Shown: positions 8,266 to 17,222, numbered from the stretch's first letter. The stretch: DNA of 43,883 nt from Alphaproteobacteria bacterium (GCA_029979185.1 JAPOIA010000004.1:1-43883), one strand, 5' to 3'. The notes: generated by a model from the letters alone, not told the origin. Numbers and translations are program-made.

Positions 8266-8898
8266 TCAGCGCCGGTTGCCGGAACCGGAGCCCCTTGCCG
8301 GTGTACGATTGCCGCCCGGGACAAATACGCTGGTTACCCGGCCGCCGCCAGAGATCCGGGCTCGCCCGGAATTGAGATCATAGACCAGACGCGCCTTCGG
8401 GCCACCGCGGGTAATGTTGGAGCCCTGGGTCAGAATCGGATTACCGATCAGGTAGACGACATTCTTCTTCTTGTCGAACAGGCCGGAATTTCCGGTGCCG
8501 ACCTGATCCTTCGAGGTGATGGTAACCGGTCCTGCAGCTTCCATTCGTTCAATCTGGTCGCCGCTGCTGCCGGATCCCGATTGTGCGTTCTTCATGGCGC
8601 CTTTGACGAGAAAGATCGTCAGCTTGGAGCATTTGAGAGTGGCGTCACCCTGGCTGGCGACAACACCACCGGAATAGACTAGCTTGCTTTCCTTGTCGAG
8701 GAAGTCGAGGCGGCCGGCATTGATGCTGATCGGGGCGTTGGACTTGCCGCCGGGAATGATGGCGCTGGCGGTACGTTTCTGGGCGGCGGCAGGCGTATGG
8801 ACACATATCGCGAAGGCCGCTGCACAGGCTACGGCGCAGGCCGCAGCGCGAGCAAAGGTCCGGATCGCCGACGGTGCGGCGGGCGATGGTGACGCCAT
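8266..8898 (-). CDS. lptA: lipopolysaccharide transport periplasmic protein LptA
   Basis: This 210-residue OstA/LptA-domain protein forms the periplasmic beta-jellyroll bridge for LPS between LptC and LptD. Residues 1-39 are a signal peptide with a long alanine-rich core ending in AAA before QKRTAS. The mature N-terminal part shows the family pattern ISINAGRLDFLDKESKLVYSGGVVASQGDATLKC (read in pieces), then ITRGGPKARLVYDLNSGRARI near the C-terminus. A basic, Gly/Arg-rich tail closes the protein. The start is 2 bp after the lptC stop, indicating coupling. Confidence 0.9.
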   Translation of the reverse strand: MASPSPAAPSAIRTFARAAACAVACAAAFAICVHTPAAAQKRTASAIIPGGKSNAPISINAGRLDFLDKESKLVYSGGVVASQGDATLKCSKLTIFLVKGAMKNAQSGSGSSGDQIERMEAAGPVTITSKDQVGTGNSGLFDKKKNVVYLIGNPILTQGSNITRGGPKARLVYDLNSGRARISGGGRVTSVFVPGGNRTPARGSGSGNRR

Positions 8899-8900
8899 GA

Positions 8901-9683
8901 TTATTGTCCCTCGTTCGTTGCGCCGGTTGCAGTCTGCGGGGAAGGGGCAGGTGCAACTCTTTGCGTGGCATTCAGCGCATCTTGCGATGCGCCGGCGGTT
9001 GCCGATTCATTGCGTCCGTTTAGCATACTGCGGACATTGCCGATGAAGATAATGCGCTTGCCGTTGTCGTCCACCTTGAGGCCGTTGGCGTCAATTGTGC
9101 CGCTGGCCATGTTCACCGAAACCGGATCCTGCGAGATCACGTCGCCGGATTTGAAGTTGATCGCTGCGCTGTCGAGCAAGATCAGGTAGGAACTGCCGCG
9201 AAACCGGATGCGGGCGTCGGATCCGGACTTGCTGAGCCGCATCCTGTCGGCGCTGGAATCGAAGACGCCGGCGGGGGCGGAGACCCTGATTGTGTCCTTG
9301 TCGTTGACCTTGATGGTGGCGTCGATTTCGTTCAGCTCGATAATCGTTGGCTTGCGGATGTCCTGAATGCCGGATCGCGCCACAAGCTGGTAGGGGCGCC
9401 CGTCCTTGCGGAAGCCGCTGAGCCTTGGATGTTCCATGGTTATGCGCGTGCCATTGAAGGTGGCGCGCGACAGGGATACGTCCTTCGGCAGCCTGGCAAA
9501 CGGATCGAACCAGGCGTAGGCTATGGCAGCGACAAGCAAAACGCCGGAGCCTACGACAATTGCCCGCTTGAGCCAGCGGACCCGGCGTGAGTGGGCGCGC
9601 GCCGCAGCGAAGGCCGCAGCCTGCTGTGCAGGATTGCGGATGCTTATCCGGTGGTGTCCGGCATATGCGGCGGCATCGGTCAT
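8901..9683 (-). CDS. lptC: LPS export ABC transporter periplasmic protein LptC
   Basis: This 260-residue bitopic inner-membrane protein receives LPS from LptB2FG and passes it to LptA. A basic cytoplasmic stretch (HSRRVRWLKR, 31-40) precedes one membrane helix at about 41-58, followed by the LptC/YrbK periplasmic domain with VARSGIQD and DSAAINFKSGDVISQDPV. The low-complexity C-terminus is rich in Ala, Thr and Pro. The start at 9683 has GAAG just upstream and gives the N-terminus usual for rhizobial LptC; the frame is open to 9773, so a longer form cannot be excluded. lptA follows after 2 bp. Confidence 0.9.
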   Translation of the reverse strand: MTDAAAYAGHHRISIRNPAQQAAAFAAARAHSRRVRWLKRAIVVGSGVLLVAAIAYAWFDPFARLPKDVSLSRATFNGTRITMEHPRLSGFRKDGRPYQLVARSGIQDIRKPTIIELNEIDATIKVNDKDTIRVSAPAGVFDSSADRMRLSKSGSDARIRFRGSSYLILLDSAAINFKSGDVISQDPVSVNMASGTIDANGLKVDDNGKRIIFIGNVRSMLNGRNESATAGASQDALNATQRVAPAPSPQTATGATNEGQ

Positions 9684-9877
9684 GTCTTCAGGTTGTGCTT
9701 TTCCGGTCCAGTCGAATTTGGCAACGATCCTTACACCATACAGGTGCATTTCGCAGGGGGCTGGCTCCTGCATATCCCGCTGGCGATCTGCGCCTAGCGC
9801 GCGTATGGGGCTCGATTAAGGCGCTTCAGTTGCCTTCCCGGCAATCACGATTGGTTGAGCGGCGGGAAGCCTGCCGC

Positions 9878-10492
9878 CTACGAATGGGAGAAAATATCCT
9901 CTTCGGCCCAGCCCATCAAATCGAGACGTGCGCGGTCCGGCAGGAAACGGAAACAGGCCTGGGCAACCTCCGTCCTTCCTTCGCGTTCCAGCATCGCATC
10001 CAGCTTGTCGCGCATGGCGTGCAGATGCAGGACGTCCGAGGCGGCATATTCCTGTTGCGCCTTGGTGAGTTCCGCCGCGCCCCAGTCCGAGGACTGCTGT
10101 TGCTTGGACATGTCTATGCCGAGCAGCTCGCGGGCCAGATCCTTCAGCCCGTGCCGGTCGGTATAGGTGCGGGTCAGGCGCGAGGCGATCTTGGTGCAAT
10201 AGACCGGCTCCGGCATGGCGCCGAAGGCGTTGTAGAGCACGGCAAGGTCGAAGCGGCCGAAGTGGAAGATTTTCGTGACCTTCGGATCGGCGAGCAGCCG
10301 CTGCAGGTTGGGGGCGGATGTCTGTCCGGCTGCAATTTGCACCACATCGGCCGACCCGTCGCCCGCCGACAGTTGTACCACGCAGAGCCTGTCGCGATGC
10401 GGGTTCAGCCCGAGCGTTTCGGTATCGATGGCGACAGAATCGCCGAATGTGGAATTGTCGGGCAGATCGCCCTTGTGCAGTCTGATGGTCAT
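9878..10492 (-). CDS. RNase D-like 3'-5' exonuclease (single domain)
   Basis: This 204-residue protein has the DEDDy exonuclease fold of ribonuclease D. The catalytic residues are visible: D23 and E25 in AIDTETLGL, D82 in FHFGRFDLA, and Y149 with D153 in EYAASDVLHL. It lacks the C-terminal HRDC domains of full-length RNase D, which is typical of the short alphaproteobacterial form found upstream of lptC. The start at 10492 (MTIRLHKGDLPDN) matches that form; an upstream in-frame extension is rejected. The probable role is 3' trimming of structured RNA. It is the first gene of the lpt-rpoN block, 194 bp before lptC. Confidence 0.88.
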   Translation of the reverse strand: MTIRLHKGDLPDNSTFGDSVAIDTETLGLNPHRDRLCVVQLSAGDGSADVVQIAAGQTSAPNLQRLLADPKVTKIFHFGRFDLAVLYNAFGAMPEPVYCTKIASRLTRTYTDRHGLKDLARELLGIDMSKQQQSSDWGAAELTKAQQEYAASDVLHLHAMRDKLDAMLEREGRTEVAQACFRFLPDRARLDLMGWAEEDIFSHS

Positions 10493-10654
10493 CCCGGCGG
10501 CAGCTCCAAAAATCGTCTCCAAAATCGGCAATGCCGAATCCTGCCGGAACCATAGCACACACTCGGCGGGCGAAAGCAGTGCAATAGCGAAAAATCGGCG
10601 GTCGGGATTGCCACCCGGCCTGTTTTCTGTTGCGTCGATCTGTTTTCGCCGAGA

Positions 10655-11716
10655 CTATTCGAACTTGCTGAGCGCCAGCGCCTTCTTGATGATCTCCGGC
10701 GGCGTCGATTTGAAGCCCTCCATGATTTCGCCGATGCGCTTGCCTTCCATCGGCTCGAAAGTCACGTTGAGCTTCTTGCCGTCGGCGACGGTGCCGGGAT
10801 CTTTCATGGTATCCATCAGCGCCTTGCGCAGGGCTGCGACCCGGTTCGCCGGCGTGCCGGGCGGGGCGAAGACGGGCCGCGTAATCGACGTAGGCCGGAA
10901 CAGGATTTCACCGATCTTCTTCATCTCGTCGGTAGGCAGGAACTTGCGGACGCTGACCGCATCGCCGAAAGTCGCAACCTTGTCCTTGTCGAGATTGACG
11001 TGGAATACGACCTTCAGATCGCCAGATTCCAGTTCGCTCTTATAGGCGGTCTTCACCGAGGATTCGTACATGCCGCAGGTTGCGTCGACCTCGCCCTTCT
11101 GGGCGGCGAGCATGACCGCCTTTGTGCCGCGATAGCCGTGTACCACCTTGATTGGCGCTTTCGCCACGTGCTTCAGGAACATTGGAAAGCGCGTCGTCTC
11201 GGTCTCTGGCGACAGCGAGCCGAAGACGATGGTCTTCTTTGATTTTATCATATCATCGAGCGTCCTGATGCCGACGCCGGCGCCCTTCCATACCGCGCAG
11301 GAATTGGTGTCGTTGTGCATGGAGCCGATCCATTCGAACTTCGCCGGATCGTATTTGGCGTTCTTGTTGCCGAATAATGGCTCCAGCATCACTGCGGCCG
11401 CGGCAACGCCGAGCATGGTGCCGTCCTTCGGCGCGACGGAGTAAATCCACCCGGCGACACGCATGCTGCCTGCACCGGGCATGTTGGCGACGACGACAGT
11501 CGGATTGCCGGGAATGTGCTTCGACAGGTGCCGCGCGACGAGACGGGTCGTCGTATCGTAGCCGCCGCCGGCACCGAACCCAACGTTCAGCGTAATCGTC
11601 TTGCCCTTGTAGAAGTCGGCTACGGCATCGGCGCGCGCTGTACTTGACACCAATCCGGCCACCAGCGCGGCAAGAGAAATAGCGCTGGCGTGGCGCATTC
11701 TGCGAGAAACCGTCAT
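10655..11716 (-). CDS. TctC/Bug-type periplasmic substrate-binding protein
   Basis: This 353-residue secreted protein of the Bug (TctC) family works as the periplasmic receptor of tripartite tricarboxylate transporters, or as a stand-alone carboxylate sensor. The signal peptide is at 1-29, with ARA before DAVADFYKG. The family pattern FYKGKTITLNVGFGAGGGYD, then GNPTVVVANMPGAGS, is present near the mature N-terminus. No TctA or TctB gene is nearby, which is common for orphan Bug proteins. It is divergent from a dihydrodiol-dehydrogenase-like gene, 188 bp apart, suggesting shared regulation. The ligand is probably an organic acid (inference). Confidence 0.85.
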   Translation of the reverse strand: MTVSRRMRHASAISLAALVAGLVSSTARADAVADFYKGKTITLNVGFGAGGGYDTTTRLVARHLSKHIPGNPTVVVANMPGAGSMRVAGWIYSVAPKDGTMLGVAAAAVMLEPLFGNKNAKYDPAKFEWIGSMHNDTNSCAVWKGAGVGIRTLDDMIKSKKTIVFGSLSPETETTRFPMFLKHVAKAPIKVVHGYRGTKAVMLAAQKGEVDATCGMYESSVKTAYKSELESGDLKVVFHVNLDKDKVATFGDAVSVRKFLPTDEMKKIGEILFRPTSITRPVFAPPGTPANRVAALRKALMDTMKDPGTVADGKKLNVTFEPMEGKRIGEIMEGFKSTPPEIIKKALALSKFE

Positions 11717-11904
11717 TCAATCCTCCCTGCAGCGCATCGTCCGATGCGCCTGTTGTTCGCCCTTCTGACCAGGCAGAGGGCAGGCTATTCCCTTTGCGGA
11801 ATGCCGGCAATCGGGAAATGGTGCCTTCGATTGACTGGCGAGGCCTGGGCGGTCAAAAAAGAGGCGGGAGTGAGTTGAGGCGCATAATATTGGGGAGGTT
11901 TGCC

Positions 11905-13167
11905 ATGTCCGTCAGGCGGCTGCGTATTGGCATGATCGGCATCGGCGTCGGTGGGGCAGAGATCCTGCGGGCCATGGACGGGATGGAGACGATCGAGGTG
12001 GTCGCCGGGGCGGACCTCGTGCCGGAGACGCTGCGGCGCTTCAATGAGCGCTTTCCGGAAGCGCGCACCTACCTGTCGGCGGAAGAATTGTGCCGCGACG
12101 ACAATGTGGACGCTGTCTGGGTGTCCTCGCCTAACCGCTTCCATGCCGAGCACACGATCATGGCCGCCAATCATGGCAAGCATATCGTCGTGGAAAAGCC
12201 GATGGCGATTTCACTGGCAGAGGCGGGAGCGATGGTCGAGGCGGCGGAGAAGAACGGCGTCAAACTGCTGGCCGGCCATACCCGCGCCTTCACGACGCCG
12301 ATCCGCGCCATGCGAAAGATCATCCAGTCCGGCTACTACGGTCAGCTTCGCGCGCTCAACATCTGGTCCTATTCCGACTGGATGCTGCGGCCCAGGACCG
12401 CCGATGAGCTCGATATCAACCAGGGGGGAGGTATCCCCTACCGGCAGGGGCCGCACCAGGTCGATACGGTGCGGTTGCTCGGCGGCGGGCTGGTCCGCTC
12501 GATCCGCGCCCAGACAGGCGACTGGATGAAGGAGCGTTCCATCCCCGGCTATTATTCGGCGTTCCTGGAATTCGAGAACGGCCTGCCGGCGACCATCGTC
12601 CATAACGGCTATGGCTATTTCGTCGGCGCCGAACTGGTGCCGTGGGGCTCCGACAAGCACATATACACAGCGCAGCAGCGTGGCGACATCCGCCGTCAGT
12701 TGCGGGCGGGTACCCGCGACGAGACCACGGACAAGCAGTCGATCCGCATCGGTGGTTCACGCGAGAAGGAATATTTCTACGACGAATCGAAGAACCCCTG
12801 GGTGCCGGAGGATATGGGTTTCGCTATCGCCAGTCTCGACCGGGCGGACCTGCGGCAATCGCAGTTCGGTGTTTTCGTCCACGACGACGACGGCAAACAC
12901 GATCTCGACGTGGTTCCGGATCATGAAATGGGCATGGTGCAGCGCCGCGCCGAGCTGGAGGAACTCTATGCGTCGGTCGTTCATGGTACGCCGCTGTGGC
13001 ATGACGGGCGCTGGGGTATGGCGACGCTGGAGGTATGCCTTGCCATCATCGAGTCGGCGAAGCAGCGCAGGGAAATCATGCTGCAGCACCAGATGCCGGT
13101 GCGAGACGACTATGATGCGGACATGGCCGTGCCGCTGCCGGTTACAATGGCCGGCGGGAAGCACTAG
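11905..13167 (+). CDS. Gfo/Idh/MocA-family dehydrogenase, Pht4-like
   Basis: This encodes 420 residues. The start at 11905 has a strong GGGGAGG box (11892-11898). The N-terminal Rossmann domain has GMIGIGVGG at 9-17. The EKP motif at 97-99 and a putative catalytic histidine H184 in QGPHQVDTVR are as in the Gfo/Idh/MocA family. Length and the PHQVD region recall phthalate 4,5-dihydrodiol dehydrogenases, which oxidise cis-dihydrodiols with NAD(P). That match is from memory, so the substrate is open and sugar or inositol derivatives remain possible. It is divergent from the TctC-type binding protein; in some aromatic-acid degraders TctC proteins serve uptake. A repeat unit separates it from trpF. 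Confidence 0.82.
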   Translation: MSVRRLRIGMIGIGVGGAEILRAMDGMETIEVVAGADLVPETLRRFNERFPEARTYLSAEELCRDDNVDAVWVSSPNRFHAEHTIMAANHGKHIVVEKPMAISLAEAGAMVEAAEKNGVKLLAGHTRAFTTPIRAMRKIIQSGYYGQLRALNIWSYSDWMLRPRTADELDINQGGGIPYRQGPHQVDTVRLLGGGLVRSIRAQTGDWMKERSIPGYYSAFLEFENGLPATIVHNGYGYFVGAELVPWGSDKHIYTAQQRGDIRRQLRAGTRDETTDKQSIRIGGSREKEYFYDESKNPWVPEDMGFAIASLDRADLRQSQFGVFVHDDDGKHDLDVVPDHEMGMVQRRAELEELYASVVHGTPLWHDGRWGMATLEVCLAIIESAKQRREIMLQHQMPVRDDYDADMAVPLPVTMAGGKH

Positions 13168-13234
13168 ATAAAGGTATGTGATCCCGGAAGCGGTAGAGCC
13201 GCTATCCAGGATCTCCCAAGTGTATGCGGATAGC

Positions 13235-13270
13235 GGTCCCGGATAAATGCTCTGCATTTTCCGGGATGAC
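13235..13270. repeat. intergenic hairpin repeat, copy 2
   Basis: This is the second copy of the 36-nt unit at 262-297, with 33 of 36 positions identical. The stem is CCCGGA-T-AAATGC against GCATTTTCCGGG (13238-13265). It ends 9 bases before the trpF start codon, so the hairpin lies directly next to the trpF ribosome binding region. It could act as a terminator-like or translation-modulating structure there, though no T-run follows. Confidence 0.75.
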
Positions 13271-13279
13271 GGAAACAGA

Positions 13280-13939
13280 ATGCTCACTTCAGTCACGATA
13301 AAAATCTGCGGGCTTTCGACGCCCAATACCTTGCAGGCGGCGCTGGATGCGGGGACCGATATGGTCGGCTTCGTCTTTTTCGCGCCAAGCCCGCGCAACA
13401 TTTCCTTCGATCTTGCCCGTGGTCTGGGCTCCTTGGCCAAGGGGCAGGCGGACAAGGTAGCGCTCAGCGTCGATGCTGACGATGCGCTGCTCGACCAGGC
13501 GGTGGCGGCCCTGCAACCGGATATCCTGCAACTTCACGGCAAGGAAAGCCCGGCGCGGATCGCGGTGCTCAAGGACCGTTACAAGCTGCCGGTGATGAAG
13601 GCGATCCATGTGTCCGAAGCTGCGGACCTTGCAGTCATGAACGAATACGAGGACGCAGCCGACCGGCTGCTGTTTGACGCCAAGCCCCCGAAAGGTGCGG
13701 TCCTGCCCGGCGGCAATGGCGCGGTATTCGACTGGACGATCCTGCATGGTGTGAAGACCGCAAAACCGTGGATGCTGTCCGGCGGGCTCGACGCTTCCAA
13801 TGTCAGCGAGGCGATCCATGTTACCCGCGCTCACGGTGTAGACGTATCGTCCGGCGTCGAAAGCGCCCCTGGCATAAAGGACGAAGGACTGATCCGCGCT
13901 TTTGTGAAAGCGGCGCGTGAGGCGGCGGCAAGCTTCTGA
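13280..13939 (+). CDS. trpF: phosphoribosylanthranilate isomerase TrpF
   Basis: This 219-residue TIM-barrel enzyme performs the Amadori rearrangement of phosphoribosylanthranilate in tryptophan synthesis. The catalytic Cys is C10 in KICGLSTP and the catalytic Asp is D133 in LLFDAKPP. The phosphate-binding end VDVSSGVESAPGIKD is intact. The start at 13280 gives the family N-terminus; the frame extends 11 codons upstream through the hairpin repeat, which is rejected. The RBS is a weak GGAAAC at 13271-13276. trpB follows after 81 bp, but trpA does not follow trpB. Confidence 0.95.
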   Translation: MLTSVTIKICGLSTPNTLQAALDAGTDMVGFVFFAPSPRNISFDLARGLGSLAKGQADKVALSVDADDALLDQAVAALQPDILQLHGKESPARIAVLKDRYKLPVMKAIHVSEAADLAVMNEYEDAADRLLFDAKPPKGAVLPGGNGAVFDWTILHGVKTAKPWMLSGGLDASNVSEAIHVTRAHGVDVSSGVESAPGIKDEGLIRAFVKAAREAAASF

Positions 13940-14020
13940 CGGCCTGGCTTTGAGGGTGTGGCTTTGAGGGCTTGGCGCGGCGGTCCATAGCGAATAGAAC
14001 GCTACCGACAGGAGCCATCC

Positions 14021-15265
14021 ATGAACGAACATCTCAATTCCTTCCGCAGCGGGCCGGACGAGACCGGGCATTTCGGTATTTTCGGCGGCCGTTTCGTCGC
14101 CGAGACATTGATGCCGCTCATCCTCGATCTCGAAAAGGCCTATGGCGAGGCCAAGGCCGATCCGTCCTTCCAGGCCGAACTTGACCATCTGGCCAAGCAC
14201 TATGTCGGGCGGCCTAGTCCTCTGTATTTCGCCGAGCGGATTACCGAGCATTTGCGTGGGGTTGCGGCGAAGAATGGCGGCTCGGGCGGGGCGAAGGTCT
14301 ATTTCAAGCGCGACGAGCTGAACCATACCGGTGCGCACAAGATCAATAACGTTCTTGGTCAGATCCTGCTCGCCCGGCGGATGGGCAAGAAGCGGATCAT
14401 TGCCGAGACGGGAGCGGGTCAACACGGGGTCGCGACCGCGACGGCCTGCGCAAAATACGGGCTGGAATGCGTCGTCTATATGGGTGCGGTCGATGTGGAG
14501 CGTCAGAAGCCTAACGTCTTCCGCATGAAGCTGCTGGGCGCCAAGGTCGTGCCGGTGCAGTCCGGAGCACGCACCCTGAAGGACGCAATGAACGAGGCGC
14601 TGCGCGATTGGGTGACCAATGTCGCCGACACGTTCTACTGCATCGGCACGGCGGCCGGCCCGCATCCCTATCCTGCCATGGTGCGGGATTTCCAGTGCGT
14701 GATTGGCAACGAAACCCGCTGGCAGATGGAAGAGGCGGAAGGGCGGTTGCCGGATTCGCTGATTGCGGCAATTGGCGGCGGCTCCAACGCCATCGGCCTG
14801 TTCCATCCCTTCCTCGACGATCCATCGGTGGAAATCTACGGTGTGGAAGCGGCTGGCTACGGGCTCGAGGTGCCGGACGGCCATGCAGCCTCGCTTGCGG
14901 GTGGACGCGCTGGCGTACTGCATGGCAATCGCACGTATCTGCTGATGGACGAGGATGGCCAGATCAACGAAGGCCATTCGATTTCCGCCGGTCTCGACTA
15001 TCCCGGCATCGGACCGGAACACGCCTGGCTGAAGGAATCGGGCCGTGTGACATATCTGTCGGCGACGGACAAGGAAGCGCTGGCGGCGTTCCAGTTGTCC
15101 TCGCAGCTGGAAGGCATCATCCCGGCGCTCGAGCCCAGTCATGCGCTAGCGAAAGTCATCGAGCTTGCGCCGCAAAAGCCGCGCGACCATCTAATGGTCA
15201 TGAACATGTGCGGGCGTGGTGACAAGGATATCTTCGCCGTCGCCGAGCATCTGGGCGGAATGTAA
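14021..15265 (+). CDS. trpB: tryptophan synthase beta chain TrpB
   Basis: This 414-residue PLP enzyme condenses indole with serine to give tryptophan, normally in an alpha2beta2 complex with TrpA. The PLP lysine is K107 in HTGAHKINN, the phosphate-binding loop is GGGSNAIG, and the C-terminal SGRG-type motif reads CGRGDKD. The N-terminus [13 protein letters not shown] is typical of TrpB1. An AGGAG box precedes the ATG. In most alphaproteobacteria trpA follows directly; here the next gene is on the other strand, so trpA must lie elsewhere or be absent. Confidence 0.97.
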   Translation: MNEHLNSFRSGPDETGHFGIFGGRFVAETLMPLILDLEKAYGEAKADPSFQAELDHLAKHYVGRPSPLYFAERITEHLRGVAAKNGGSGGAKVYFKRDELNHTGAHKINNVLGQILLARRMGKKRIIAETGAGQHGVATATACAKYGLECVVYMGAVDVERQKPNVFRMKLLGAKVVPVQSGARTLKDAMNEALRDWVTNVADTFYCIGTAAGPHPYPAMVRDFQCVIGNETRWQMEEAEGRLPDSLIAAIGGGSNAIGLFHPFLDDPSVEIYGVEAAGYGLEVPDGHAASLAGGRAGVLHGNRTYLLMDEDGQINEGHSISAGLDYPGIGPEHAWLKESGRVTYLSATDKEALAAFQLSSQLEGIIPALEPSHALAKVIELAPQKPRDHLMVMNMCGRGDKDIFAVAEHLGGM

Positions 15266-15291
15266 GTTGCGCAGCCTTGCGCTCGCTTCGA

Positions 15292-15375
15292 TCAGCGCAA
15301 TGCAAATGCCAGCGCTGCGAGCAGCAGGATCAGGGTTCCCAGGCCGTGCAGCAGTCGTAAATTGGAATGGCGCAT
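15292..15375 (-). CDS. possible 27-residue membrane protein
   Basis: This short open frame has a basic N-terminal part (MRHSNLRLLHGLG) followed by a hydrophobic run TLILLLAALAFAL, long enough for one membrane helix. It starts 11 bp after the stop of the broken reductase gene, with GGGGAT upstream, so it could be translated as the last cistron of the cytochrome-reductase operon. No family is recognised. Small size and lack of comparison keep this tentative. Confidence 0.35.
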   Translation of the reverse strand: MRHSNLRLLHGLGTLILLLAALAFALR

Positions 15376-15386
15376 TGCTATCCCCG

Positions 15387-16759
15387 TCAATCGTAGCGGA
15401 AACGTTCGCTGACGATCTCGCCGGGCTTGACGCCCATTGCGCGCAGTGATCGCTCGACCGCATCCATCATCGGCAGCGGGCCACAGACATAGTATCGCGT
15501 TGCGGCATCGCGATCTGCAAGGCATTGTTCCAACACTGGTTGCGTCAGGTCTCCGGCAGGCCCTGTCCAGTCAGGCGGCGGTTCGCCGAGAACGAGGTGC
15601 AAGCGCAGGCCGATGCTTTCCCGCATTGCCTCCAGTTCATCGCGGGCAACGATCTGCCCGGAAATCCGGTTGCCATAGACAAGGGTGACAGGAACCTTCT
15701 CGCCGCGCCCATCAAGCGAGCGCAGCAACGACAGGACAGGTGCTATTCCGACCCCCCTGCGATGAATACGAGAGGGCCGGTCAGCCTGTCCGGCAGGATG
15801 AAACTGCCGTGCGGGCCGTCAATATATGCGGCTGTGCCGGGCTGAATTGATCCAAGCCGGTCCGTGAAGTCGCCGCTTTCCTTGATCGTGAACTCCATCC
15901 GCGGCAGCGCTGCCGGCGCCGACGATATCGAGAATGGATGTTCGGTGAGACTAAAGGGCGAATGCCCGATATTCAGCCAGACGAACTGCCCTGCAGCGAA
16001 GTTGCGGCTTTTCCCGCTCTCGGGCTCGATGACAACACGCCATGTGCGTAGTGCAGCTGGCTCCACTGCAACGACCTTGTACGGATCGCGGATCTGCATC
16101 AGAGGCCGCAGGCCATAGATGACGGCCAGCGAGCCGAAAGCGATGGCGCTGAGTAGCAGCCATATACCGGCCAGCAATGGGCTGGCGCTGTATGTGCCGA
16201 TGGACAGCATGTGATGCAGGCCGAGAGCCGCTATCGCGCCAGCACCCAGGCCATGGGTCAGGCGCCAGGCTTCGTAGCGGATTGGCAGCCGGTCGCGCCA
16301 GATGCCCATGGCCATGAGGAATATCAGCAGGATCCAGGCAACAACGCCTGTGCGCAGCCGCTCCGACATGAACAGGGTCAGCAGCAGGTCGCCGGCGCCG
16401 TCGCGCCCGGACATCAGCCTTGGCGCGGCGTAAAGCATCGGATGAACCAGTAAAAGGACGAAAAGCGTGCGCGCGGCAAGCTGGTGCAGATGCAGGATGA
16501 CATCAATGCCGGCCTTTCCGGAGATCAGGAAAAAGCGCCCGGACAGCAGGAACTGCGCGAGCAGCAGGGCGAAGCCGCTCATCGCCAGCGCTGCGGAAAA
16601 CTCGCGCCAGCGGTTTTCCGGTTCTTCGCCTGTCAGGGCAGCTATCGCCAGGGGTATCACGGCAAGCGCCAGCAGGAGGCTTGCTACGAGGCCCGGTGCA
16701 AACGCCCATTTACGGGCTTCGCGTGGCGTTGGTCCGCGCTCCTGTGGCGTTGTGTTCAT
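15387..16759 (-). pseudogene. ferric-reductase-like flavocytochrome with FNR domain, frameshifted
   Basis: Two overlapping-function pieces together make one protein of about 457 residues. Piece one (16759-15743) has six or so membrane segments with paired histidines (HLHQ, LVHP, THGLG, LGLHH), as in ferric-reductase-type heme-binding proteins. It continues with an FAD-binding domain (EHPFSISSAP) and stops at AGGSE. Piece two (through 15387) continues as GVGIAPVLSLLRSL up to YYVCGPLPMMDAVE and ends SERFRYD, the NAD(P)-binding half. The break is at a run of six Gs (complement of 15752-15757); seven would restore AGGVGIAP. The start ATG overlaps the stop of the cytochrome gene (ATGA). It could be a real inactivation, phase variation or a sequencing error. 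Confidence 0.8.
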
Positions 16760-17049
16760 TTCTTTTGATCGGCAATGTGCCGGATGATGAGGGCGCGGTC
16801 CTCAGCGGAAGGCGGGTAATGCTTGCTCAGGACCCCATCCAGCCAGGTCTTACGTTTTGTGTCGTCCGGTTCCTTTCTTAGCCAGCCGCTGATCGCACGT
16901 TTACCGTGACACTCACCGCAACTCTTCTTAAAGGCCTGATCTGCTTCGTCCGCCCGGACGTTTGAGGCGAGGGGCGCCACTGCGAGAGCGAGCAGCATCG
17001 CCAGGAGAGCCAGCCAGCGCGAGCGGCCTGGGGCAGAGCATAGTCGCAT
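16756..17049 (-). CDS. small monoheme cytochrome c-like protein
   Basis: This encodes 97 residues; the ATG at 17049 follows a GAGGAGGAG box. A signal peptide covers about 1-34. The single heme-binding CxxCH is CGECH at 44-48. No methionine follows the heme motif, so the distal axial ligand cannot be Met; H77 (in SKHYPP) or H91 are candidates, recalling SHP/DHC-type cytochromes. Its TGA overlaps the ATG of the reductase gene, so the two are coupled and probably exchange electrons across the membrane. It is likely periplasmic. Partner and substrate are unknown. Confidence 0.8.
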   Translation of the reverse strand: MRLCSAPGRSRWLALLAMLLALAVAPLASNVRADEADQAFKKSCGECHGKRAISGWLRKEPDDTKRKTWLDGVLSKHYPPSAEDRALIIRHIADQKK

Positions 17050-17222
17050 GATTCTCCTCCTCACTGCATCGGGAGAAAGCAATCTTGCATGATTTTGTGT
17101 CGATTTATTTGAGCCAGCGCAAAACCGCTATCTTTGTGAGCCGCTAACCGCAGAGTTCGTTCAGCGTGTTGCTCCTACGCGCGCTCTTTTTGTAGTGCGC
17201 CTTTCCCCTCACCTGAGAATGC

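Noticed and set aside
13945-13970. Two direct copies of TGGCTTTGAGGG between trpF and trpB
   Set aside because: Only two short copies with a 14-nt period; simple local duplication with no evident role.
13289-15142. 617-codon open frame on the minus strand
   Set aside because: It is antisense to trpF and trpB, both certain.
15751-15758. Programmed -1 frameshift in the reductase gene
   Set aside because: The slippery context is A GGG GGG, not a full X XXY YYZ heptamer, and no stimulating structure was recognised; mutation or error is simpler.
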